Shown: one piece after another, positions 36,770 through 46,157 of the stretch
Layout: the number at the start of each line of letters is the position of its first letter
Numbering within the stretch: position 1 is the first letter of the stretch
NCBI GenBank assembly: GCA_025350815.1
Contig: JANXXE010000006.1
Span: forward strand, 60,662 to 124,661
Direction of reading: 5' to 3'
Length of the DNA stretch: 64,000 bases
From: Myxococcales bacterium
GTDB taxonomy: Bacteria; Myxococcota_A; Polyangia; Fen-1088
The notes under the pieces: model-generated
What the model was told of the DNA's origin: nothing
The model's input: the letters and a program-made list of their open reading frames with translations, nothing else
Database searches by the model: none
Made by a program: the position numbers and the translations under genes

Positions 36770-38098
36770 ATGAAAGCTTCGCGCATCGGCCACAGGTGGC
36801 GGGCCCACGCCCTCAGCGGGGTCGGACTTCTTGTCGCGTGGCCGGCCCTCGCGCAGACCACCCAGGCACCGCCGCCACCACCACCGATACCTGCCCCTGC
36901 GCCGGTTGTCGCGCCCGCTCCCCCGCAGCCCGCACCGGAGGAGCCACCGCCGGCGTTGCCAGCCATCGAAGCGACCCGCGTGGATCATATCGAGACCCGC
37001 TTGGTGGCGGTCGAAAAGGAGGAGGCCCGTCTGGGTGCAGCCGCCGAAAAGTTGGATCGCCTCAAGGTCAGCGGCTACGTGCAGGCCCGCTACCAGTGGC
37101 ACGAGGACGCGACCTTTGGTGTCGACGGCAACAACCAACCCCTTGAAACCTCGCGCTTCTATATCCGGCGGGCCCGCATGAAGACAGTCTACAGCGGGAA
37201 GAACGCCGAGTACCTGGTGCAGATAGGCAGTGGCGGTGGTCCGGTGACCCTCAGCGACGCTGAGGCGACCCTGGTGGACACCTGGACACCTGTGGGCCTG
37301 CGGCTAACCTTGGGGCAGTTCAAAGTACCCTTCGGTTTCGAAATCGGCCAACCTGCCTCAGAAATCGAGTTGCCCGAGCGCACCTTGCTTGAGCGATCCC
37401 TCTTTCCGGGCGAGCGGGATCGGGGCCTTCGCCTGACCGGGCACTACCAGGAGCTGCGTTTTTCGGCCGCGCTCATCAACGGCAACGGTGTGGTCGATCC
37501 CATCTACACCACCTACGACCAGACCAGCTTCAAGGATCTGGTGGCGCGCGTCGGCGCCGACTTTCGCATTTTGGTTCTGGGCGTTTCCGGCTACTACGGC
37601 CACGCCCTCAAAACAACGCTCGGCAAACCGGGCACCGCCGCAGGACCCGGGACCGCGGCCAGCTACGCTCGCGTCCGACGTGTTCGCCTGGGGGCTGACG
37701 CTCAGCTGTACTTCAGAACGCCCCACGTGGGCAGGCTGATCATCCGTGGCGAGCTGGTTTTGGCCCACGACACGTCGCTCGCCTTCTCGGGTACGCCCGC
37801 CGACAGTTGCGGAAGCCAGCAGACGCTCGGCTGGTATGCAACGGTGGTCCAAAACGTGGGCGAACGCTTCGGCGTCGCGTTGCGCGTCGACCAGTACGAT
37901 CCGAACCGCGGGCTCAATGACACCTGTGCGCAGTATGCGGCGTCAGAGCAGGATCGTGTGACCACGCTGGGCGCCTCGTTTTTGTTCTATATCTCGGAAA
38001 ACCTACGCACGATGCTGGCGTACGAGCACCTCGCCGAACAGGCGCCCACCGTTCCCGGCAACGACATCGTGACGGTGCAGATGCAGGCGAAGTTCTAA
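36770..38098 (+). CDS. Phosphate-selective-porin-like outer-membrane protein (OprO/OprP family)
   Basis: A protein of 442 residues. After a signal peptide (ending AWPALAQ) and a Pro-rich stretch comes a short coiled coil (IEATRVDHIETRLVAVEKEE) typical of trimeric porins, then a beta-barrel starting RLKVSGYVQARYQW. The motif ETSRFYIRRARMKTVYSGK and the TLGQFKVPFGFEIGQ plug match the porin O/P family. It ends with a strand VTVQMQAKF with terminal Phe, as barrel proteins do. TATGAT at 36758-36763 ends 6 bp before the ATG. The natural solute is not known. Confidence 0.87.
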   Translation: MKASRIGHRWRAHALSGVGLLVAWPALAQTTQAPPPPPPIPAPAPVVAPAPPQPAPEEPPPALPAIEATRVDHIETRLVAVEKEEARLGAAAEKLDRLKVSGYVQARYQWHEDATFGVDGNNQPLETSRFYIRRARMKTVYSGKNAEYLVQIGSGGGPVTLSDAEATLVDTWTPVGLRLTLGQFKVPFGFEIGQPASEIELPERTLLERSLFPGERDRGLRLTGHYQELRFSAALINGNGVVDPIYTTYDQTSFKDLVARVGADFRILVLGVSGYYGHALKTTLGKPGTAAGPGTAASYARVRRVRLGADAQLYFRTPHVGRLIIRGELVLAHDTSLAFSGTPADSCGSQQTLGWYATVVQNVGERFGVALRVDQYDPNRGLNDTCAQYAASEQDRVTTLGASFLFYISENLRTMLAYEHLAEQAPTVPGNDIVTVQMQAKF

Positions 38099-38589
38099 CC
38101 GGGCCCGGCGGCGTCTGGCGAGGTTCCGTCAGAGGCGCTGTCGCCTCCGGCGTCCATGCCGGCGTCCATGCCGCCGTCCCGCCCGGCATCGACGCCTGCG
38201 TCCGCTCGCGCGGGCGCGTCGACCGCCGCGGCATCCGGTTCCAACCTATCGCAAGGCGTGGTGTTACCCCCGCACTGCTGCCAGACGCCAAGAAAACAAC
38301 AGTAATCCTGGGTCATGTCGTAGGCGTTCTGCCCCAAAACACACTGGCCGACGACGTACGTGCAGGTGGCTATCGCGTTTTCCCGGGGACAGCCCGACCC
38401 GATGGTGGGCGGTCCGTTTCCGCACATGTTGGAGGGTGGGTCGGCATCCGGGAACAGAACACCGCCGTCAAAGCCGCCCAGGGACTCCCGTGACGGCGTG
38501 CTGGGGTCGCCCTCGAAGCAGGCCGCGCCCAGAAGGGCAATGCAGCTCGCCAGCGCGAACCCGGGGGCGTTCTTCAAGATGCCGCCCAC
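38095..38589 (-). CDS. Small Cys-rich secreted lipoprotein
   Basis: A protein of 164 residues with a signal peptide and lipobox LLGAAC. The mature part has a compact Cys-containing block (MCGNGPPTIGSGCP, CTYVVGQCVLGQ, YCCFLGVWQQCGG) followed by a repetitive Asp/Ala/Gly tail (DAGVDAGRDGGMDAGMDAGG). I do not recognise a family. It overlaps thiE by 16 bp upstream and the porin stop by 4 bp downstream, so it is translated from the thiE mRNA. Confidence 0.75.
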   Translation of the reverse strand: MGGILKNAPGFALASCIALLGAACFEGDPSTPSRESLGGFDGGVLFPDADPPSNMCGNGPPTIGSGCPRENAIATCTYVVGQCVLGQNAYDMTQDYCCFLGVWQQCGGNTTPCDRLEPDAAAVDAPARADAGVDAGRDGGMDAGMDAGGDSASDGTSPDAAGPG

Positions 38590-39248
38590 TCGGGGCGAAA
38601 TGCGTCTGCCACCTGGCGGCCTGCCGCCGTGCGATCGGGCGCGCGATCCACGTCAGCTATCACCGCTGCCGCGTTGGCGCCGGCCGCGACCACCAGGGCC
38701 ACCCGTTGCCGTGTGATGCCGCCGATGGCGACCACCGGGATGGCCACACGCTCGCACACCTGTCGCAACGATTCGATTCCCACGACCGGGTCCGGCCTGT
38801 CCTTGCTGGTCGTCGGAAAGACCGGCCCGAAGCCGATGTAGTCGGCGCCGCCCTCGACTGCCGCCACCGCCTGGGCCAGGTTGTGGGTCGACACCCCAAT
38901 CAACAACCGGGACCCACCGGGGGCCGTTGCCAAGACCTGGCGGGCATCCGCAAGCGGCAAGTCCTCCTGGCCCAGATGCACAATGTCCGCACCCACAGCC
39001 AGGGCCACGTCCAGTCGATCGTTCACGCAGAACGGTACCCCGGCGGCACGGCACAGGGGCGCAAGCCGCGCAGAAATTGCCTGCATCGCGATCGCCGGCG
39101 CGCCTTTGGCCCGCAGCTGCAAACAACAAGGATGCGCAGCCAGCAGGGCGCGGGCCCGGTCGAGGGCGTGGTCCTGCCCGCCGGCCGCAAGCGCCGCCTC
39201 GGTCAAGTCTAGGATGGCGTAATAACCACGAAGCGCAAACGCGCCCAT
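38574..39248 (-). CDS. thiE: Thiamine-phosphate synthase
   Basis: A protein of 224 residues with the TIM-barrel of TMP synthase: CLQLRAKG, FCVNDRLDVALAVGADIVHLGQEDLP (phosphate and thiazole binding) and ADYIGFGPVFPTTSKD with IPVVAIGGI. It joins hydroxymethylpyrimidine pyrophosphate and thiazole phosphate to thiamine phosphate. No TPP riboswitch fits in the 42 bp before uvrB. Instead a TATAGT (39262-39257) lies 8 bp before the ATG, so the mRNA is probably leaderless. No other thi genes are present. Confidence 0.93.
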   Translation of the reverse strand: MGAFALRGYYAILDLTEAALAAGGQDHALDRARALLAAHPCCLQLRAKGAPAIAMQAISARLAPLCRAAGVPFCVNDRLDVALAVGADIVHLGQEDLPLADARQVLATAPGGSRLLIGVSTHNLAQAVAAVEGGADYIGFGPVFPTTSKDRPDPVVGIESLRQVCERVAIPVVAIGGITRQRVALVVAAGANAAAVIADVDRAPDRTAAGRQVADAFRPEWAAS

Positions 39249-39290
39249 ACCCTTACACTATAGGCGCCCGACCGCTGCGAGGCCACCTGG

Positions 39291-41297
39291 ATGCCAACCC
39301 CTTTCAAGCTAAAGACGGATTTGCGGCCCACCGGCGACCAGCCCCGGGCCATCGACGAGCTCACCCAGGGCATCCAGCGCGGCGATCCCGCACAAGTCTT
39401 GCTTGGAATCACCGGCAGCGGCAAGACTTTCACGGTCGCCAACGTTGTCGAACGCATCGGCCGCCCGACGCTGGTCATGGCACACAACAAGACCCTGGCG
39501 CACCAGCTTTACGGTGAGTTCAAAGAACTCTTCCCGGACAACGCCATCCACTATTTCGTCAGTTACTACGACTACTACCAGCCTGAAGCCTATGTGCCCT
39601 CGACGGACACGTTCATCGAGAAGGACTCGCTTATCAACGAAGAGATCGATCGCATGCGCCACGCAGCCACCTATGCCTTGCTCACCCGTCGCGACGTTTT
39701 GATCGTGGCCTCGGTGTCCTGCATTTACGGCATCGGCGCCGCCGAGGCCTATCTCGGCATGAAGATCGACCTCGCCGTGGGCGTCGAGGTGCGGCGCGAC
39801 GCTGTGCTGCGCCGCCTGGTGGAAATCCAGTACGACCGCAACGACGTCGACTTTTCGCGCGGTACCTTCCGGGTGCGTGGCGACGTGGTCGAAATTTTCC
39901 CGGCCTACGAGCGCGAAAAGGCCATCCGCATCGAATGGTTCGGCGACGAGATCGAGACCATCGCCGAAGTCGATCCGCTGCGCGGCAAGGTTTTGCGCAA
40001 GCTCGACGAGGTCTCAATCTTCCCCGGCTCGCATTACGTGACCCCGCGCGATCGCCTGGTGTCGGCCATGACCGGCATAAAGAACGAGCTGCGGGAACGT
40101 CTGGTGGATCTCAAGGCCGCCAACAAGCTGGTCGAGGAGCAGCGCCTGTCCCAGCGAACGCTCTACGACCTTGAAATGCTGGAGCAGATGGGTCGGTGCA
40201 AGGGCATCGAGAACTACTCGCGCCACCTGTCCGGGCGCGCCCCGGGCGAGCCGCCGCCCACGCTGCTCGACTACTTTCCCGAGGACTACTTGCTGTTCGT
40301 CGACGAATCGCACCAGACGGTGTCGCAGCTCGGCTCCATGTCGAAGGGGGACCGCTCACGCAAGGAGACTTTGGTGGATTTCGGTTTTCGCCTTCCGTCG
40401 GCACTGGACAACCGCCCGCTGCGCTTCGAGGAATGGGAACAGCGCGCCCAGCAGGTGGTGTTCGTGTCGGCCACGCCGGCCGAATACGAGCTTTCGCGCG
40501 CGCAGGGTGTGGTGGTGCAACAGATTATCCGCCCGACCGGTCTGCTTGATCCCGAAATCGAGATACGGCCGGTGGCCTCGCAGGTCGACGACTTGCTGGG
40601 CGAGATTCGCGAGCGTGTGCGCGCAGGCGAGCGCGTCCTCGTCACCACCTTGACCAAGCGCATGGCAGAGGACTTGACCGAGTACTACAGCGAACTTGGC
40701 GTCCGCGTGCGCTATCTGCACTCGGACATCGATACTCTCGAGCGCATCGACATCCTGCGCGACCTACGGCTGGGCGAGTTCGATGTGTTGGTGGGCATCA
40801 ATCTTCTGCGCGAGGGGCTCGACTTGCCCGAGGTGTCGCTGGTAGCGATTCTCGACGCTGACAAAGAAGGCTTTCTGCGCTCGGCCCGCTCGCTGATCCA
40901 GACCATCGGCCGCGCCGCGCGCAACATCCGTGGCCGGGTGATCATGTACGCTGATCGCCACACCGACTCGATGAAAAGGGCCATCGAAGAGACCACCCGG
41001 CGCCGCGCCTTGCAGGAGGCCCACAACCGTGAGCACGGCATCACCCCGAAGACCATTCAGAAGGCGATCCACGACTACAGCGGCACGGCGCAGGACGATT
41101 TCGTCGATCTTACCAAGCTGGCGCTGCCCAAGAAGGACAAGAAAGGGCGAAGGGACATTCCCGCAGACGAGCTGCCGCGAATCATCTCGGCGCTGAAGAA
41201 GGAAATGTTCGACCTGTCGGAGGACCTTGAATTCGAGAAGGCGGCGGCCATTCGCGACCGCATCAAGGAACTCGAAGACCTGGCCCTCGTGATCTAG
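39291..41297 (+). CDS. uvrB: Excinuclease ABC subunit B
   Basis: A protein of 668 residues, the usual length. Helicase motif I is [12 protein letters not shown], the beta-hairpin region is [21 protein letters not shown], motif II is LLFVDESH, and motifs V/VI include [25 protein letters not shown] and QTIGRAARN. The C-terminal UVR domain ([16 protein letters not shown]) contacts UvrA and UvrC. It verifies lesions in nucleotide excision repair. It is divergent from thiE and overlaps trmB by 4 bp at its 3' end. Confidence 0.98.
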   Translation: MPTPFKLKTDLRPTGDQPRAIDELTQGIQRGDPAQVLLGITGSGKTFTVANVVERIGRPTLVMAHNKTLAHQLYGEFKELFPDNAIHYFVSYYDYYQPEAYVPSTDTFIEKDSLINEEIDRMRHAATYALLTRRDVLIVASVSCIYGIGAAEAYLGMKIDLAVGVEVRRDAVLRRLVEIQYDRNDVDFSRGTFRVRGDVVEIFPAYEREKAIRIEWFGDEIETIAEVDPLRGKVLRKLDEVSIFPGSHYVTPRDRLVSAMTGIKNELRERLVDLKAANKLVEEQRLSQRTLYDLEMLEQMGRCKGIENYSRHLSGRAPGEPPPTLLDYFPEDYLLFVDESHQTVSQLGSMSKGDRSRKETLVDFGFRLPSALDNRPLRFEEWEQRAQQVVFVSATPAEYELSRAQGVVVQQIIRPTGLLDPEIEIRPVASQVDDLLGEIRERVRAGERVLVTTLTKRMAEDLTEYYSELGVRVRYLHSDIDTLERIDILRDLRLGEFDVLVGINLLREGLDLPEVSLVAILDADKEGFLRSARSLIQTIGRAARNIRGRVIMYADRHTDSMKRAIEETTRRRALQEAHNREHGITPKTIQKAIHDYSGTAQDDFVDLTKLALPKKDKKGRRDIPADELPRIISALKKEMFDLSEDLEFEKAAAIRDRIKELEDLALVI

Positions 41298-41908
41298 AGG
41301 CGTCGATAGGCCAGGCGCCAGATGCGCGAGCCGTCTGACTCGCACTGACGCTCGCGGCGCGACCGCGCCGAAAAGGGGCTCTGCCGCAAGAACGTCCAGG
41401 GCGCGATGACGTTCGCGAAAAATCCGTCGCCTTCGGTCTCCAGCGCCGCCATCGCGTCGAGCGCCAGATCGAAGATGTCCGTTGCTACGTGGACCTCGCC
41501 ATCTGTGGCCAGGGCCCGGTGCAGCTCCAGGGTCAGGCCGGGCGCCATTACCCGTCGCTTGTGCTGTTTCGACTTCCACCACGGATCGGGGAAGTACAGA
41601 TAAAAGCGGCGCACCTGGCCGGGCCCGAACAGCCGCGGCAAATCCACGGAGATATTGGCGAAGACGCTGCGAACATTGGCCAGGCCCTCGCGCTGGCATT
41701 CTTCGTTCGCCTTGGCCACGAGATCGCGTCGGATCTCGACGCCCACGTAACTGGTGCCCGGATCTTCCCTGGCACGATCCATCAGAAAGTAGGCCTCGGC
41801 CGACCCAAGCTCCACCTCAACCGGCGAGCCCACCGGGAAGGCCAGCGGCTCGATCGGAATCTCGAAGAAGTTCGACTTCAGCGGATTGACGTGCTGCCGG
41901 ATCCGCAC
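41294..41908 (-). CDS. trmB: tRNA (guanine-N7-)-methyltransferase
   Basis: A protein of 204 residues with [17 protein letters not shown] (the SAM motif is usually EIGFGxG; here the Gly pattern is degenerate), [15 protein letters not shown] and the diagnostic [20 protein letters not shown] motif of TrmB. It methylates G46 of tRNA. It begins 9 bp downstream of the transaldolase stop and is the last gene of the leftward unit that includes transaldolase and a small coiled-coil protein. Confidence 0.92.
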   Translation of the reverse strand: MRIRQHVNPLKSNFFEIPIEPLAFPVGSPVEVELGSAEAYFLMDRAREDPGTSYVGVEIRRDLVAKANEECQREGLANVRSVFANISVDLPRLFGPGQVRRFYLYFPDPWWKSKQHKRRVMAPGLTLELHRALATDGEVHVATDIFDLALDAMAALETEGDGFFANVIAPWTFLRQSPFSARSRRERQCESDGSRIWRLAYRRL

Positions 41909-41917
41909 CGGGCCCCC

Positions 41918-42562
41918 CTACTGGGGAACCTTCTGCCAGTCCTCGAGAAACTTCTTCAAGCCCGAGTCGGTCAGCGGGTGCTTGAGCAGCTGCTGTATGA
42001 CGGCAAACGGAATCGTCGACACGTGGGCCCCGCACATCGCCGCCTCGACCAGGTGAATAGGATTGCGTACCGACGCCACCAGCACCTCGGTCTGCAAGCC
42101 GTAGTTCTTGTAGATCGTCACGATCTGGCGAATCAGGTCCATCCCATTGTGGGCGATGTCGTCCAGGCGCCCGACGAACGGAGAGATGTACGTCGCACCC
42201 GCCTTCGCCGCCAGCAAGGCCTGAATCGGGGAAAAGCACAGGGTGACGTTGGTCTTGATGCCTTCTTCAGAGCAGCGGCGGACGGCCTTCAGTCCCTCGC
42301 CGATCAATGGAATCTTCACGACGACGTTCTTGGCCACCTTGGCCAACTCGTGCGCCTCCTTCATCATGCCGGCGGCATCCAGCGACACCACCTCCGCGCT
42401 GACCGGACCCTTGACGGCCTCGCAGATTTCAACCAGCACATCGCGGAACTTCCGGCCGCTCTTCGCGACCAGCGACGGATTCGTCGTGACCCCGTCAATG
42501 ATGCCCTGGTCCGCGCATTCCCTGATTTCCGCGATGTTCGCGCTGTCGATGAATAGCTTCAT
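41918..42562 (-). CDS. Transaldolase, small (TalC/fructose-6-phosphate aldolase) type
   Basis: Starts at the ATG 42562 ([16 protein letters not shown]) and has 214 residues. The motifs [29 protein letters not shown] with the Schiff-base Lys, and [18 protein letters not shown] define the compact transaldolase subfamily. It works in the non-oxidative pentose phosphate pathway; some members act as fructose-6-phosphate aldolases and sequence alone does not settle this. It overlaps the upstream coiled-coil gene by 4 bp. Confidence 0.93.
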   Translation of the reverse strand: MKLFIDSANIAEIRECADQGIIDGVTTNPSLVAKSGRKFRDVLVEICEAVKGPVSAEVVSLDAAGMMKEAHELAKVAKNVVVKIPLIGEGLKAVRRCSEEGIKTNVTLCFSPIQALLAAKAGATYISPFVGRLDDIAHNGMDLIRQIVTIYKNYGLQTEVLVASVRNPIHLVEAAMCGAHVSTIPFAVIQQLLKHPLTDSGLKKFLEDWQKVPQ

Positions 42563-42837
42563 TTTCCTTCCTCGTTGATCAATGCGATCTCCCACGCGTC
42601 CGAAACAAGATGGCCGTCGCCCCCATCCGAGAATGGTCGTCCGTCGGCGCCCAGGGGCTCGGGCCGGGATCGTTGACCGCCGCGCTCTGACGACTGCGTG
42701 AGACGCTGCAGCGAATCCACGAGGGCCGTGTCCGCGCGCAGTCGGTTGCGCAGCTGCGCGGCCTGCTCAGCCAGATCTTCCAGCCGCAGGCGCGACTCCT
42801 GCACCCGCCCGAACAGCTCGGAGAGACGCTCAACCAT
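42559..42837 (-). CDS. Small coiled-coil protein of unknown function
   Basis: A protein of 92 residues. The first 50 form a predicted heptad-repeat helix ([32 protein letters not shown]), the remainder is Gly/Ser/Arg-rich and disordered ([19 protein letters not shown]). The frame is supported by its 4-bp overlap with the transaldolase start. I do not recognise a family. It follows yidC by 23 bp and may belong to the rpmH-rnpA-yidD-yidC transcription unit. Confidence 0.6.
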   Translation of the reverse strand: MVERLSELFGRVQESRLRLEDLAEQAAQLRNRLRADTALVDSLQRLTQSSERGGQRSRPEPLGADGRPFSDGGDGHLVSDAWEIALINEEGK

Positions 42838-42860
42838 GGGCGAAGGCTACCACAGCAGCA

Positions 42861-44516
42861 TTACCCGGACCCATGGCCGACGCGCTTCTTTTCGAGGTGG
42901 TTGACCAGCAACTGCTGCAGGATGCCAATCAGGTAGCTGGTGAGCGTGTAGATGGCCAGGCCCGCCGGCAAGAACAGCGAGAAGCCGGTGAACATGATGG
43001 GCATCATGATCGACATCATCTTCTGCTGCTGCGGATCGGCGCCCGCCGGCGACATGCGCATCTGAAAGGACATCACGCCACCCATTAACAACGGGCTGAT
43101 GAAGTAGGGATCCCGCGACGACAGATCGTGGATGTAACCGAGGAAATCCGCGCGATATAGCTCGACCGAATAGTTCAGGGTCGAAAACAGCGCGATCCAG
43201 ATCGGCATCTGGATGAGGCTGGGCAAGCAGCCGCCCAGTGGCGAGACGCCATGGGTTTTGTACATGTTCATGGTCTCGGCACCCAGACGCTGCCGGTCGT
43301 TTTCGTGCTTCTTGCGCAACTCGGCCATCTTCGGCGCCAGCTTCTGCATGCGCTTGCCCGACATCAGCGCCCGCTGCGTCGGGTAGAAGGTCAGCAGCTT
43401 GACGAAGATGGTCAGCAAGATGATCGCGAAGCCCCAGTTGCCGACGAAATGCTGGAAGGTCTTCAGCAGGTACAGCAGCGGACGCGACAAAACGGCGAAG
43501 GTGACGTTGACGACCTTGGACAGGTGCGACTCTTGCCCGCCCGGGTTGACCTGGTCGAGATCGCTCGTGTATTTCGGACCGGCGAAGACGTCGAACCCGT
43601 AACCTGTCGTCCCACCGGGGGGCACCGTGCGGCTGGCGAATGATAGGAAGGCCTCGCCGGTCACGGCATCTGTCGCCCGGCGGCCGCACTTGCGCTCCTG
43701 CGCGGGGGTCTCGGGGTGGGGTACGAGGGCAATCGCGAAGAACTTCTCGTCGGAGGCGACCCAGCGAACGTCGCCGACCTTTTCGTCCGATTCCTTCAAT
43801 AAGGCCTCGATGGACGATCGGGCTGGGCTCTCGTTGGCGTAGCACACCATCTCGGCCACATTGGCCGACGCATAGTCGAGAAAGCCACCGCCCTTCTTCG
43901 CGGGATCCTGGGTGCCATAGACGTGAACGGCGAGACTTTCGCTGACCGGTTTGTCGGTCTTGTTCTGGATCACGATCTCGAGGCCCAGGCGAAAGCGCTG
44001 CGGCAGCGCACGGTAGCGCTTCTCGACCGCCACCATGTCCGTCTCGGCCCGAAAGGTCACGGCGTCCGCGGCGGGACGCGAAACGGTCCACGCCACCGTG
44101 TCGGGCAGAATGAAATCAGCCTTTGGAAAGGTCACCCGCAAGGGCGCGATTTGCGGTTTGACGTTCCGGATGAGTTCGATGCCGCTTTCGGGCTCGCCCT
44201 TCTTCAACAGGAACTTGGCGTCCTTCAGCTTCACCTGCCGAAGGACCCCGCCCAGACTCGACAGCTCGAAGCGAGCCTGGGGCGTCTCCAGCGTCACCAC
44301 CTCCTCGGCGGCGGTCGGGCTGGCAAGGGCCTCCGCGGCGACGTAGCCCGCAGCAGGCGCCACGCCCATCGAAGGCAGTGATCCGGTGGGGGAGTCTAGC
44401 GCCCGTCCAATCGTCCCCGGCTGGGTGACTCCGGGCGTGGGCGGCGGGAAGATCTTCCACCACACCAAAAGGATGCCCATACACAATCCGACCGCGAGCA
44501 GAAGACGCTTCTCCAT
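42861..44516 (-). CDS. yidC: Membrane protein insertase YidC
   Basis: A protein of 551 residues in the Gram-negative layout: N-terminal transmembrane helix (LLLAVGLCMGILLVWWKIF), a large periplasmic beta-sandwich (residues about 60-340), then the conserved five-helix insertase core beginning NWGFAIILLTIFVKLLTFYPTQRALMSGKRMQ, where the Arg of the hydrophilic groove is visible, and ending in LAIYTLTSYLIGILQQLLVNH. It inserts membrane proteins alone or with SecYEG. Sixteen bp separate it from yidD. Confidence 0.97.
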   Translation of the reverse strand: MEKRLLLAVGLCMGILLVWWKIFPPPTPGVTQPGTIGRALDSPTGSLPSMGVAPAAGYVAAEALASPTAAEEVVTLETPQARFELSSLGGVLRQVKLKDAKFLLKKGEPESGIELIRNVKPQIAPLRVTFPKADFILPDTVAWTVSRPAADAVTFRAETDMVAVEKRYRALPQRFRLGLEIVIQNKTDKPVSESLAVHVYGTQDPAKKGGGFLDYASANVAEMVCYANESPARSSIEALLKESDEKVGDVRWVASDEKFFAIALVPHPETPAQERKCGRRATDAVTGEAFLSFASRTVPPGGTTGYGFDVFAGPKYTSDLDQVNPGGQESHLSKVVNVTFAVLSRPLLYLLKTFQHFVGNWGFAIILLTIFVKLLTFYPTQRALMSGKRMQKLAPKMAELRKKHENDRQRLGAETMNMYKTHGVSPLGGCLPSLIQMPIWIALFSTLNYSVELYRADFLGYIHDLSSRDPYFISPLLMGGVMSFQMRMSPAGADPQQQKMMSIMMPIMFTGFSLFLPAGLAIYTLTSYLIGILQQLLVNHLEKKRVGHGSG

Positions 44517-44531
44517 GGTCCGCCCTTCTGT

Positions 44532-44843
44532 TTAGCGCGCCCCGGACGGGGTCGATTCGTACGGGCGTGGACTTCGTCGCAAGGGAGCGGGATCGAAGCC
44601 GCCTCGCGAGAAGGGGTGGCAACGGGCCACGCGCCTGAACGTGAGCCAGATCCCATGTAGCGATCCCCATTCGCAGATTGCGTCCTGAGCGTAGTGCGAG
44701 CAGGTCGGATGGAATCGGCACACCGAACCGATGGCAGGCGCCAGGGCCGCACGGTAAGCGCGCAGCAGCCACACCAGCAAACGTGCACCGGTCGCACGTG
44801 CCGGCGTTTGATTCATCAGGGTGATCCTAATCGGGACGCTCAT
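44532..44843 (-). CDS. yidD: Membrane protein insertion efficiency factor YidD
   Basis: A protein of 103 residues containing the YidD core LLRAYRAALAPAIGSVCRFHPTCSHYAQDAI with its three conserved Cys positions and ARCHPFSRGGFDPAP. It is a membrane-associated helper of YidC. It overlaps rnpA by 4 bp. An alternative start is the Met at codon 10 (MNQTPARATG). Confidence 0.95.
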   Translation of the reverse strand: MSVPIRITLMNQTPARATGARLLVWLLRAYRAALAPAIGSVCRFHPTCSHYAQDAICEWGSLHGIWLTFRRVARCHPFSRGGFDPAPLRRSPRPYESTPSGAR

Positions 44844-45202
44844 CGGTTCTTCACCCGCCGAAGCAAGCCGCGTAGTTCGTCAGCCGTCAGGGCATAGCCA
44901 GCCGTGGCCGCCGCGGGTCGGGCCACAACAACAAGGTCCGTCTGGGCAGGCGCGGCTGTGCTCATGCGGCGGAAACTCTCGCGCAGCCAGCGCTTCACCC
45001 GGTTGCGGGTCACCGCGTTGCCGACCTTCTTGCTTACGGTGACGCCCAGACGCGCATTGCGTGTTTCTGCCCCGGCCGCCCGGGGCAGGGCGAACAAAAG
45101 ATAGTGACCCGCCGAATGGCACCGTCCACGACCTTGCACGGCCAGGTAGTCGGCCCGTCGCGTGACTCGCTCGGGGCGGCGAAACCCCTCGGTGCGGGCC
45201 AC
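44840..45202 (-). CDS. rnpA: Ribonuclease P protein component
   Basis: A protein of 120 residues, basic. The RNR motif KKVGNAVTRNRVKRWLRESFR and the N-terminal RVTRRADYLAVQGRGR are diagnostic. It assists the RNase P RNA in 5' tRNA maturation. The gene starts 4 bp downstream of rpmH, the usual coupling. Confidence 0.97.
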   Translation of the reverse strand: MARTEGFRRPERVTRRADYLAVQGRGRCHSAGHYLLFALPRAAGAETRNARLGVTVSKKVGNAVTRNRVKRWLRESFRRMSTAAPAQTDLVVVARPAAATAGYALTADELRGLLRRVKNR

Positions 45203-45206
45203 AGGT

Positions 45207-45356
45207 CTACTTCTTCGTCAGACTGACGGTCAGGAGCTTGCGACCTTTGCGGCGGCGGCGGCGCAACACTTCGCGCCCTCCGGGAGTCTTCATGCGCTTG
45301 CGAAAGCCATGGGTTCTTTTCCGGCTCTTACGATGGGGCTGATATGTCCGCTTCAC
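45207..45356 (-). CDS. rpmH: 50S ribosomal protein L34 (GTG start, not in ORF track)
   Basis: A 49-residue ORF below the track cut-off. It begins with GTG at 45356, preceded by GGAGGA, and reads [20 protein letters not shown] then [19 protein letters not shown], a near-perfect L34. The usual bacterial start is ATG; here GTG is the only in-frame start that gives the canonical N-terminus. It leads the rpmH-rnpA-yidD-yidC operon and is transcribed away from dnaA. Confidence 0.97.
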   Translation of the reverse strand: MKRTYQPHRKSRKRTHGFRKRMKTPGGREVLRRRRRKGRKLLTVSLTKK

Positions 45357-45392
45357 GAGATCCTCCGGCTTTCCTGCGCAGTGGGACCAGGT

Positions 45393-45421
45393 GAACTAGC
45401 ACCCCGCCGGCGCGGTGTCAA
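45393..45421 (-). promoter_or_regulatory. Promoter of the rpmH operon
   Basis: Minus strand TTGACA (45421-45416), 17 bp, TAGTTC (45398-45393). This leaves a leader of about 30 bases with the GGAGGA ribosome site in front of the rpmH GTG. The perfect -35 element suggests strong expression, fitting a ribosomal gene. Confidence 0.6.
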
Positions 45422-45736
45422 CGCTCGACCCTCACGAACCTGGCGCAACCAAGGGGCGGCTGTATTCGGCGTGCGTCTTTTGGTTGCCTTTCCTTGCCTT
45501 TCCTTGCACTCCCCGACGCCTGTGTTCTTCACTCACCTGTGGGACAGTTTCTCGACGGTGAATGTCCTTGGCGTGCTGGCCTGCCCCCAGCACAGGCGCG
45601 TTAGGAAAATTCTCCGACGGAGAACAGAAGGGATGACAACCTTTGTCGCTTTGCCACCGTCGACGATGTAGCGATCGTTGTCCTCCTGAATATTTCGCCC
45701 CGTCGGAAAATTGACGCTTGCGGCAGCCTCAAGCGC

Positions 45737-45764
45737 GCCAAGCCGCATGGCATGCGGCTTTGGC
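45737..45764. repeat. Strong hairpin in the rpmH-dnaA intergenic region
   Basis: GCCAAGCCGCAT pairs with ATGCGGCTTTGGC across a 3-base loop, giving 12 base pairs with one bulged T. It lies about 400 bp before dnaA. It is not followed by a T-run and does not end a known gene, so a structural or protein-binding role near the origin is more likely than termination. Confidence 0.55.
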
Positions 45765-46145
45765 ACGCACGAAGCGAGATCCACGCAGTGCTTTCCTCTT
45801 CTTCGCGGCGACCATTTCTTGCCGCGAGGAAACCGCTGCGATCTCATAGGGTTTGGCGTCGGTCACGTCACGGCTCCGGGGTCGCCCCAACCTGATGTGG
45901 ATTGCCAAAAAAAAAATTTCTGTCGGCTTTTCAAGATCTTCCGCGTCATGGGATCTCTTCCCTTGCCGGTATCGGCGCAGCTTTGATACAGAAACAGCCC
46001 GCTGGTTTTGTCCTGCACTCTGGGACAAGCCACGGGGAGAATCTTTCGCTACCGATTCGGGCCGGAGGTGTGTGGTGCTGTTGATAGAAAGGGGGAATCG
46101 GTGCGCAAGTGCCTGCGACTTCGTGTGTTTTTCTATGGCCAGACC

Positions 46146-46154
46146 TGTGGATAA
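46146..46154 (-). promoter_or_regulatory. Perfect DnaA box directly before dnaA
   Basis: TGTGGATAA on the plus strand is the complement of the consensus TTATCCACA. It ends 3 bp before the dnaA ATG, in the place where a ribosome site would be expected. Binding of DnaA here would block transcription or initiation complexes, a plausible autoregulatory site. Confidence 0.8.
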
Positions 46155-46157
46155 AAA

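Larger units (their letters stand above)
45357..46157. other. Long intergenic region between rpmH and dnaA
   Basis: About 800 bp with no credible gene; the ORFs listed here (45162-45671, 45533-45847, 45711-45986) have random composition and no start signals. It holds the rpmH promoter at its left end, several inverted repeats between 45.6 and 45.83 kb (TTCTCC/GGAGAA at 45610-45624, a 12-bp stem at 45737-45764, TCGCGGC/GCCGCGA at 45803-45827), a ten-A run near 45907, a DnaA-box-like TGTGGATTG near 45896 and a perfect DnaA box before dnaA. It is markedly richer in A+T than the flanking genes and is one of two candidates for part of the origin. Confidence 0.6.

Noticed and set aside
39249-39290. 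TPP riboswitch upstream of thiE
   Set aside because: Only 42 bp separate thiE and uvrB, too short for the aptamer, and the CTGAGA motif is absent.
42847-44091. 414-residue minus-strand ORF in another frame over yidC
   Set aside because: Same strand but different frame from YidC; no homology, Arg/Gly-rich.
45533-45847. 104-residue minus-strand ORF in the rpmH-dnaA spacer
   Set aside because: No ribosome site or promoter, mixed composition, overlaps palindromes; the spacer looks non-coding.
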